DNA from: Clostridium sp. CAG:780
Lineage (GTDB): Bacteria; Bacillota; Clostridia; TANB77; CAG-508
Assembly (NCBI GenBank): GCA_000434195.1
Contig: HF994451.1
Location: forward strand, 12,743 to 17,871
Length of the DNA stretch: 5,129 bases
Reading direction: 5' to 3'
Within the stretch, counting starts at the first letter, position 1, and every line of letters begins with the position of its first letter. Both the position numbers and the translations under genes were made by a program. The notes under the pieces were generated by a model that saw only the letters and a list, made by a program, of their open reading frames with translations, did not search any database and was not told the origin of the DNA. Of this stretch, positions 1 through 5,129 are shown in pieces.

Positions 1-1057
1 TAAATCTGAACTCCCAGAAGTGGAGGTAGTAGACTTAAGAAATGAACTTGCTTCTGGAAACAAAACAATGATTAGCAAACCTTTATATGAAGCAATAGAA
101 GAAAACTTAAAAAACAAAAAGCAGACAATACTATTTCTAAATAGAAGAGGATTTTCTACATTCATAATGTGTAGAGATTGTGGATATACTGCAAAATGTA
201 AAAACTGTGATATAACACTTACATACCACTTAAAAGAAAATAAATTAAAATGTCATTATTGCGGATATGAGACAGAGGCTCTAAATGTGTGCCCAGAATG
301 TAAAAGCAAAAATATAAGATATTTTGGAACAGGAACTCAAAAATTAGAAGAACAAATAAAAGAGTTGTTTCCACAAGCAACGACAATTAGAATGGATGTT
401 GATACAGTAACCAAAAAGAACTCACACGAGGATATATTAAAAAAGTTTAAAGATGACAACATAGACATACTAATTGGAACACAGATGGTAGTAAAGGGAC
501 ATCATTTTCCAAATGTTACATTAGTAGGAGTAATAGCGGCAGATAGTAGTTTAAATATAGATGATTATAGAGCTCACGAAAGGACATTTCAAATATTAAC
601 ACAAGTGGCAGGAAGAGCTGGTAGAGGAAAAGATAAAGGAAAGGTAATAATCCAAACATATAATCCAGATGCATTTTGCATTCAATATGCAAAAAAGCAG
701 GACTATAAAATCTTTTACGATACAGAGATTCATATTAGAAAACAATTGAGATATCCGCCATTTTGTGATATAATGTTAATTGGAATTTCTGATAAATATT
801 ATAAAAATGTGGAATCGGTTTCGAAGAGTATATATGAAGATATAAAAGCAAAAATAAAAACTCAAAATCTTCCAATAATATTATATAAACCAGTTCCAGC
901 TCCAATCGATAAAATAAAAAATAAATATAGATGGAGAATAATAATAAAATGCAAAATAGCAGATAATATAATAGACGAAATCAATGAAACAATAAATAAA
1001 ACAAACAAAAAGGATGTAAGAGTCGTAGTAGATTTAAATCCAACAAATATGTTATAA
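1..1057 (+). CDS. priA: Primosomal protein N' (PriA helicase), C-terminal part, truncated by window start
   Basis: PriA is a cytoplasmic superfamily 2 3'-to-5' DNA helicase that recognises abandoned replication forks and starts primosome assembly so DnaB-type helicase can be reloaded. The frame is open to the left edge: it reads KSELPE before the GTG at 20, which here is an internal Val in the PriA-typical LPxVEVVDxR motif, not a start. About 351 residues are present of a family length near 730-800, so the DNA-binding domain and the Walker A/DEAH helicase lobe lie upstream. Counting the GTG as residue 1, eight cysteines (51, 54, 60, 63, 78, 81, 91, 94) form the two-zinc insertion inside helicase lobe 2. 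GTQMVVKGHHFPNV (153-166) and helicase motif VI, QVAGRAGR (195-202), follow. The C-terminal domain shows RYPPF and a PAP...YRW block. The frame is intact to TAA. The gene lies 16 nt before def in the same operon. Confidence 0.96.
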   Translation, partial: KSELPEVEVVDLRNELASGNKTMISKPLYEAIEENLKNKKQTILFLNRRGFSTFIMCRDCGYTAKCKNCDITLTYHLKENKLKCHYCGYETEALNVCPECKSKNIRYFGTGTQKLEEQIKELFPQATTIRMDVDTVTKKNSHEDILKKFKDDNIDILIGTQMVVKGHHFPNVTLVGVIAADSSLNIDDYRAHERTFQILTQVAGRAGRGKDKGKVIIQTYNPDAFCIQYAKKQDYKIFYDTEIHIRKQLRYPPFCDIMLIGISDKYYKNVESVSKSIYEDIKAKIKTQNLPIILYKPVPAPIDKIKNKYRWRIIIKCKIADNIIDEINETINKTNKKDVRVVVDLNPTNML

Positions 1058-1073
1058 AAGAAAGGAAGCAAAT

Positions 1074-1553
1074 ATGGCAATTAGAGAAATAAGGTTATCT
1101 GGAGATGAAATATTAAGAAAAACATCAAGAGAAGTTGAAGAAGTGACTGACAAAATAAGAGAATTGTTAGATGATATGGTAGAAACAATGCATAAATATA
1201 ATGGCGTTGGGTTAGCAGCTCCACAAGTCGGCATTCTAAAAAGAGTAATAGTAATTGACTTATATGATGGAGAAGAACCATTGCAACTTGTAAATCCTAA
1301 GATAATAAAAGCAAAAGGAAAACAAGAAGTAGAAGAAGGATGCCTAAGCTTTCCTAACGAATATGCAAAGATGGTTAGACCAAAAGAAGTTACTGTAGAA
1401 GCCTTAGATAGAGATGGTAAAAAAGTAATAATAACTGGTAAAGATTTGCTAGCACAAGCATTAGCACACGAAATAGATCATCTAAATGGAATCTTATTTG
1501 TAGACAATATGATACCAGGAACATTAGAATATATAGATCCAGAAAATAAATAA
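1074..1553 (+). CDS. def: Peptide deformylase
   Basis: This metalloenzyme removes the N-formyl group from the starting methionine of nascent proteins at the ribosome exit, a step required before methionine aminopeptidase can act. All three family motifs are present in the 159-aa product: GVGLAAPQVG (44-53), EGCLSFP (88-94) and HEIDH (132-136). Cys90, His132 and His136 are the expected metal ligands, Glu133 the catalytic acid/base, and Gln51 the conserved oxyanion residue. Length and the short tail after motif 3 fit a compact type of bacterial deformylase. The ATG at 1074 is supported by an AAAGGAAG ribosome binding site at 1061-1068, in the 16-nt gap after priA. It is translated just ahead of fmt, whose product makes the formyl-Met that Def later strips. 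No promoter is visible in the gap, so it is probably transcribed from upstream of priA. Confidence 0.98.
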   Translation: MAIREIRLSGDEILRKTSREVEEVTDKIRELLDDMVETMHKYNGVGLAAPQVGILKRVIVIDLYDGEEPLQLVNPKIIKAKGKQEVEEGCLSFPNEYAKMVRPKEVTVEALDRDGKKVIITGKDLLAQALAHEIDHLNGILFVDNMIPGTLEYIDPENK

Positions 1554-1566
1554 AGGAGGAGATCCT

Positions 1567-2550
1567 ATGAGAATATTATTTATGGGAACACCGGACTTTG
1601 CACTAAAGTCACTTAAAGCATTATATGAAGCAAAGTATGACATAATTGGAGTTGTGACAAATATAGATAAGCCAAAGGGCAGAGGTATGAAACTAGTTGC
1701 ATCACCTGTAAAAGAATATGCACTAGAAAAAGGCTTACCAATATATCAACCTCAAAAAGTAAGAAACAATGTTGAATTTTTAGAAGAAATAAAAAAATTA
1801 AATCCAGATTTAATTTGCGTTGTAGCATATGGAAAAATACTTCCACAAGAGCTACTAGACATTCCTAAATATGGTTGTATAAATGTACATGGTTCATTAC
1901 TTCCAAATTATAGAGGCGCAGCACCAATACAATGGGCTGTATTAAATGGAGATAAAACAACGGGAATAACAACAATGTTTATGAATGCAGGAATGGACAC
2001 TGGCGATATGCTTCTAAAACAAGAAGTTGAAATAGGAGAAGATGAAACAACAGGAGAACTTTGGGAAAGACTAAGCAACATTGGAGCTGATTTGTTAATA
2101 GAAACCATTAAGCAAATAGAAGAGGGAACGGTAAAAAGAGAAAAGCAACCAGAGGAAGGAACTCTTGCACCAATGCTTTCAAAAGAGATGGCAAAAATAG
2201 ACTGGGAGAACAAAACAGCAGTTCAAATAAAAAATCTTGTTAGAGGATTAAATCCAATAATGGGAGCATACTCGTTTTTAAATGATAAAAAAATAAAATT
2301 TTGGAAAGTGCAAGTTTTAACAGAAAATGAATTACTAGAAAAATTTGAAGATCTTAAAGAATATAAAGGACATCTAAAAGGAGTACAAGAAGGAACAGTA
2401 TTATTTTCTGATGACAAAAATGGCTTATTCATAAAAGCAAAAGAAGGGATTTTGCAAGTACTAGAAATACAAGGAGAAAACTCAAAAAGAATGCCTACAA
2501 CAGACTTTTTAAGAGGAACTAAAATAGATGTAGGAAGTATATTTGAATAA
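1567..2550 (+). CDS. fmt: Methionyl-tRNA formyltransferase
   Basis: The enzyme transfers a formyl group from 10-formyltetrahydrofolate to the amino group of Met on initiator tRNA, marking it for translation initiation. The 327-aa product has the usual family length. Residues 1 to about 200 are the Rossmann-like formyltransferase domain. It starts with ILFMGTPDFA and carries a KPKGRGMKL loop (35-43) that in the E. coli enzyme contacts the tRNA acceptor stem. The catalytic set is Asn106, His108 and Asp144, within INVHGSLLPNYRGAAPIQ (105-122) and MDTGD (143-147). The C-terminal OB-like tRNA-binding domain includes the conserved GLNPIMGAY block. The start at 1567 is fixed by a perfect AGGAGG at 1554-1559, seven bases upstream and touching the def stop codon, so the two genes are likely translationally coupled. 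A hairpin terminator follows ten bases after the stop, making fmt the last gene of the operon. Confidence 0.98.
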   Translation: MRILFMGTPDFALKSLKALYEAKYDIIGVVTNIDKPKGRGMKLVASPVKEYALEKGLPIYQPQKVRNNVEFLEEIKKLNPDLICVVAYGKILPQELLDIPKYGCINVHGSLLPNYRGAAPIQWAVLNGDKTTGITTMFMNAGMDTGDMLLKQEVEIGEDETTGELWERLSNIGADLLIETIKQIEEGTVKREKQPEEGTLAPMLSKEMAKIDWENKTAVQIKNLVRGLNPIMGAYSFLNDKKIKFWKVQVLTENELLEKFEDLKEYKGHLKGVQEGTVLFSDDKNGLFIKAKEGILQVLEIQGENSKRMPTTDFLRGTKIDVGSIFE

Positions 2551-2559
2551 GAAAAAAGA

Positions 2560-2602
2560 TAAGAGGAAGTTCTAATTAAAGAATTTCCTCTTAATTTTAT
2601 TT
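2560..2602. terminator. Bidirectional intrinsic terminator between fmt and mutS2
   Basis: The arms at 2560-2573 and 2580-2593 form a 14-bp stem with a single G-U wobble (G2569 with T2584) on the + strand and a 6-nt AATTAA loop. Read on the + strand, the stem runs into TTAATTTTATTT; read on the - strand, it runs into ATCTTTTTTC (2560 to 2551). Both convergent transcripts therefore meet hairpin-plus-U-tract signals. The stem begins ten bases after the fmt stop and ends three bases beyond the mutS2 stop. Its + strand U-tract overlaps the last codons of mutS2 on the opposite strand. The structure is seen directly; two-way function is inferred. Confidence 0.9.
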
Positions 2603-4951
2603 AAAATAAACAATAGTCACACCCATTTCACCTTCGCCAAAAGTTCCAAGTCTAAATGACTTAACATGAGGATGCTTTCTTAAAAAAGTGTGAATTCCTT
2701 CTCGTAACTTACCAGTACCTTTACCGTGAACAATACGAGCGTGCTCCAGATGAGCCATATAACAATCATCAATATATTTATCAACAATAGGAATGGCTTC
2801 GTCTACATTTAAACCAATAACATTAATTTCAGAAGCAACACTTTGTGCTTTATTATTAGAATAAGAAATGTTGCTATTTGATTTTTTATTAGCAGAAGCT
2901 TTTACAGGACTTAAATCCTCTAATTTTGCATTCATATAAATACTGCCAACTTGAAGCCTTACTTCATTGGATTTGTTAGGCAAAGAATAAACAATACCGG
3001 TAGAATTTACTTTATTAAAGAAAACCTCTTGCCCAATAGTAATGTCACTTGCTGATAAGTGACTAGAAGAAGCGGCAACAGTATGAACCTCAGAAACTTC
3101 ATTAATTGAAGAATTTAATTTATTTCTTAAAGCATTTGCTTTTTTTAAATTAGTCTTTTCATTATTCAATTCTTTTATAATATCATTAACCTCGTCCTTA
3201 GCGTCTAACAAAATTTCTCTAGCTTTAATCTTAGCATCAGACAATATATTTTCAGCCTCTTTATTTAATTTACTGTTATCTCTCTCAAGCGATTTTCTGA
3301 GAACTTCAATTTGATTAGAGTTTTTCTCAATCTTTTCTTTTTCTTTCTCAATAGACAATTTATCATCATAGATACTCTTTAAAAGATTTTCAATACTTAT
3401 ATCATCCTCTTTCAAAAATGTTTTAGCTCTATTTAAAATGTCTTCAGAAAGTCCTAACTTTTTGCTGATAGCAAAAGCATTACTTTTGCCAGGAATTCCA
3501 ATCAATAGCTTATAAGTAGGACATAAATTCTCTATGTCAAAATCAGAACTTGCATTCTCGAAACCTTCATGAGTTAAAGCATATTTTTTTAGTTCTGGAT
3601 AATGAGAAGTACAAATAGTTAAAGCTCCAATATTATAAAAATGTTCCAAAATACTTATTGCTAAACTAGCTCCTTCAACAGGGTCTGTACCAGAACCAAG
3701 CTCATCTAGCAAAATCAAGCTATTAGAAGTAGACTCTTTCAAAATGTCGATAATATTAATCATATGAGAAGAAAAGGTACTTAAAGAATCTTGAATACTT
3801 TGTTCATCTCCAATATCAGCAAATATATTATCAAAGACATAAAGACTACTGTTCTCGTTGGCAGGAAGTAAAATTCCACTATAAGCCATTAGACAGAAAA
3901 GCCCAACAGTTTTTAAAGCGACAGTTTTTCCACCTGTATTTGGACCAGTAATTAACAAAGATGAATAATCTTTACCAATCGAAATATCGATAGGTACTAC
4001 TACTTTTTTGTCAATAAGAGGATGTCTAGCACCAAGTAGATTAATCTCTTTTGAATTTGTAATAATAGGACGGATTCCATTAATTTCCTTTGAATATTTT
4101 GCTCTGGCAAAAATAAAATCTAATCTTCCAATAATGTCTATTGTAACTTTCAATTTATCAGCAATAGGACAAAGCATTAAAGAAAGGCCTTTTAGTATTT
4201 TTTCTATTTCAATAGCCTCTTGAACTTTAACAGCATTAATCTTATTATTTAATTCAAAAACAGCAGATGGTTCAATGTAAACCGTAGAGCCACTTGCAGA
4301 AATATCTAAAATTGCTCCACTAATATGTTCCTTAAATTCCTCTTTTACTGGTACAACAAATCTGTCGTTTCTTATAGTTATAATTGAATCCATTAAATAT
4401 TTTGAATAGGAAGCTGAATGTATGAAATTAGAGAGTTTATCACGAACATCTTGCTCAAGTTTACGTCTGTTCTTACGCAAAGAAGAAAGATCCTTTGAAG
4501 CATCATCTGCAATAGTATCTTCATCTATAATCGAGTTAAAAATAGTATCTTCCATGTTTTTATTGTAATATAGCATAGAAAATAAATCTTCTAAAATTGA
4601 AAACTCAGAAAGATCAAACTCTTCATCATCAAAAAAATACTGATGCAACTGTCTTGAAATTCTTAAAACATTAGCTACATCAAGCAATGACTTTGCTCCT
4701 AAAGAATTATAACTTTTTAAGTTTTTTATACAGACTTCTATATTTTCAATATCAGAAAGAGGAATTTCTCCTTTTCTAATAAGCAAATTCACAGCAGAAT
4801 TAGTCTCATCCAACAATCGTACAACAATATCTTTGTCATTACTTGGTAAAAAGCTACTTGACAAACTTTTGCCAATATAAGTTGCACAATAAGATGAAAC
4901 GATGTCTAATATTTTATTATATTCTAATTTATTTAAATATTTTTCCAACAT
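2597..4951 (-). CDS. mutS2: Endonuclease MutS2 / ribosome collision factor RqcU
   Basis: MutS2 is a cytoplasmic MutS-family ATPase without the mismatch-recognition domain. Work on Bacillus subtilis links it to splitting collided ribosomes for quality control; in other species it suppresses recombination. The 784-aa product has the usual family length and order. The core and clamp regions (about 1-320) carry RNDRFVVPVK (194-203) and SASGSTVYIEP (218-228), which are typical of MutS2. The ATPase (about 325-500) shows Walker A GPNTGGKT (336-343), signature STFSSHM (391-397), Walker B LILLDELGSGTDP (412-424) and switch His450. A charged Lys/Glu-rich coiled coil spans about 505-615, an SH3/KOW-like domain about 636-682, a Ser/Asn/Lys-rich linker about 683-707, and the Smr domain 708-784 with HGKGTG (742-747). 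The usual LDxR/LDxH motif at the Smr start reads INVIG. The ATG has AGGAG six bases upstream (4962-4958). It appears to be a single-gene unit, convergent to fmt. Confidence 0.97.
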   Translation of the reverse strand: MLEKYLNKLEYNKILDIVSSYCATYIGKSLSSSFLPSNDKDIVVRLLDETNSAVNLLIRKGEIPLSDIENIEVCIKNLKSYNSLGAKSLLDVANVLRISRQLHQYFFDDEEFDLSEFSILEDLFSMLYYNKNMEDTIFNSIIDEDTIADDASKDLSSLRKNRRKLEQDVRDKLSNFIHSASYSKYLMDSIITIRNDRFVVPVKEEFKEHISGAILDISASGSTVYIEPSAVFELNNKINAVKVQEAIEIEKILKGLSLMLCPIADKLKVTIDIIGRLDFIFARAKYSKEINGIRPIITNSKEINLLGARHPLIDKKVVVPIDISIGKDYSSLLITGPNTGGKTVALKTVGLFCLMAYSGILLPANENSSLYVFDNIFADIGDEQSIQDSLSTFSSHMINIIDILKESTSNSLILLDELGSGTDPVEGASLAISILEHFYNIGALTICTSHYPELKKYALTHEGFENASSDFDIENLCPTYKLLIGIPGKSNAFAISKKLGLSEDILNRAKTFLKEDDISIENLLKSIYDDKLSIEKEKEKIEKNSNQIEVLRKSLERDNSKLNKEAENILSDAKIKAREILLDAKDEVNDIIKELNNEKTNLKKANALRNKLNSSINEVSEVHTVAASSSHLSASDITIGQEVFFNKVNSTGIVYSLPNKSNEVRLQVGSIYMNAKLEDLSPVKASANKKSNSNISYSNNKAQSVASEINVIGLNVDEAIPIVDKYIDDCYMAHLEHARIVHGKGTGKLREGIHTFLRKHPHVKSFRLGTFGEGEMGVTIVYFK

Positions 4952-4961
4952 AAAAATCTCC

Positions 4962-4971
4962 TAAACGTTTA
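4962..4971. promoter_or_regulatory. Possible operator: 10-bp palindrome in the mutS2 leader
   Basis: TAAACGTTTA is a perfect 10-bp inverted repeat lying about five bases after the predicted transcription start and sharing one base with the AGGAG ribosome binding site of mutS2. The AACGTT core resembles the centre of LacI/GalR-family operators. A palindrome this short is expected several times by chance in 5 kb of AT-rich DNA, so only its position suggests a role. The match does not extend beyond ten bases. Confidence 0.2.
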
Positions 4972-4974
4972 CTA

Positions 4975-5009
4975 CCAACAATTATAGCATCTTATTAGCA
5001 TAAAGGCAA
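4975..5009 (-). promoter_or_regulatory. Housekeeping (sigma-A type) promoter of mutS2
   Basis: On the - strand, TTGCCT (5009-5004) matches four of six bases of the -35 consensus. It is followed by an exact 17-bp spacer and a perfect -10 TATAAT (4986-4981), preceded by TG one base away, giving the extended form TGCTATAAT. The predicted start is near G4975/G4976, which would give a leader of about 24 nt holding the ribosome binding site. No competing promoter of this quality is visible nearby. The elements are seen; activity and start point are inferred. Confidence 0.8.
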
Positions 5010-5020
5010 TTAAAAGTGGC

Positions 5021-5070
5021 AAAATAACAAAAACAGAAGTCCAAAAGTGAATAAAACTAATGAACTTCTG
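5021..5070 (-). terminator. Possible weak terminator of an unseen upstream gene
   Basis: On the - strand, CAGAAGT (5070-5064) can pair with ACTTCTG (5040-5034), a perfect 7-bp stem. It is directly followed by TTTTTGTTATTTT (5033-5021), a terminator-like U-rich tract. The 23-nt loop is long and the stem is short, so the call is weak. All three - strand frames hit a stop between 5126 and 5110, which would suit a gene ending at or beyond the window edge. The rest of 4952-5129 holds only the mutS2 promoter and leader; no coding sequence is visible there. Confidence 0.3.
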
Positions 5071-5129
5071 AGAAAATCGCTCTCAATTTTTTTAAATTAA
5101 ATATGTTATTCAATTAAAACTAACTAATC

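Noticed and set aside
20..22. GTG as a possible start codon of a 345-aa protein
   Set aside because: The frame is open upstream to the window edge and the residues before it (ELPE) fit the conserved PriA motif LPxVEVVD. GTG encodes an internal Val and the gene is simply cut by the window.
494..517. KGHHFP in PriA instead of KGHDFP, considered as an unusual helicase residue
   Set aside because: From memory, E. coli PriA also has KGHHFP at this place, so it is within normal family variation.
1876..1935. HGSLLP in Fmt rather than the HASLLP of E. coli
   Set aside because: The catalytic Asn, His and Asp are all in place. Gly for Ala next to the His is a conservative change that I recall from other Firmicute Fmt proteins.
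1908..2213. 101-residue open frame on the - strand inside fmt, and similar frames antisense to priA, def, fmt and mutS2
   Set aside because: They lie wholly antisense to strongly recognisable genes, lack convincing ribosome binding sites, and their Ser/Leu/Phe/Ile-rich products are what an AT-rich antisense strand gives.
2880..2905. Ser/Asn/Lys-rich stretch between the KOW-like and Smr domains of MutS2, considered as a frameshift scar or insertion
   Set aside because: The frame is continuous and total length is normal for the family. A variable low-complexity linker is usual at this place.
5069..5092. Plus-strand hairpin TGAGA/TCTCA followed by ATTTTTTT as a separate terminator or small RNA end
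   Set aside because: The stem is only five base pairs and no + strand gene or clear promoter lies just upstream. T-runs are common in this AT-rich DNA, so it is not listed as a feature.
1..5129. Search for a hidden mobile element, CRISPR array, toxin-antitoxin pair, tRNA or riboswitch
   Set aside because: About 95 percent of the window is covered by four recognisable housekeeping genes. The remaining gaps are short, and I saw no direct repeats, spacer arrays or tRNA-like folds in them.

Overview
The window is a stretch of very AT-rich DNA from what looks like a low-GC Gram-positive bacterium, most likely a member of the Clostridia. The evidence is the A/T-ending codon use (AGA for Arg, ATA for Ile), strong AGGAGG-type ribosome binding sites, the gene order priA-def-fmt, and the presence of MutS2, which is typical of Firmicutes. 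TGG codes Trp and all four genes end in TAA, which fits the standard bacterial code. Species cannot be named from the sequence.

Positions 1-2550 (+ strand) hold the end of a tightly packed operon. It contains the 3' part of priA (primosomal helicase, cut by the window edge), then def (peptide deformylase), then fmt (methionyl-tRNA formyltransferase). Gaps are 16 and 13 nt, each filled by a ribosome binding site. Fmt puts the formyl group on the initiator Met-tRNA and Def removes it from the finished nascent chain, so the pair forms one start/finish cycle. PriA, which restarts stalled replication forks, is a common Firmicute neighbour with no direct biochemical link.

Positions 2560-2602 hold a strong hairpin with T-runs on both sides, a shared terminator between fmt and the convergent gene. 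Positions 4951-2597 (- strand) encode a complete 784-aa MutS2 (also called RqcU), an ATPase linked to collided-ribosome rescue and to control of recombination. It has its own promoter (near-consensus extended -10, 17-bp spacer) directly upstream, in the 178-nt noncoding right end. That end may also carry the weak terminator of an unseen upstream gene.

I see no mobile element, CRISPR array, tRNA/rRNA, defence system or riboswitch. This is a conserved housekeeping region. The points worth a second look are modest: an altered N-terminal Smr motif in MutS2, an operon that stops right after fmt, a clear codon skew between the two strands, and a small palindrome in the mutS2 leader.
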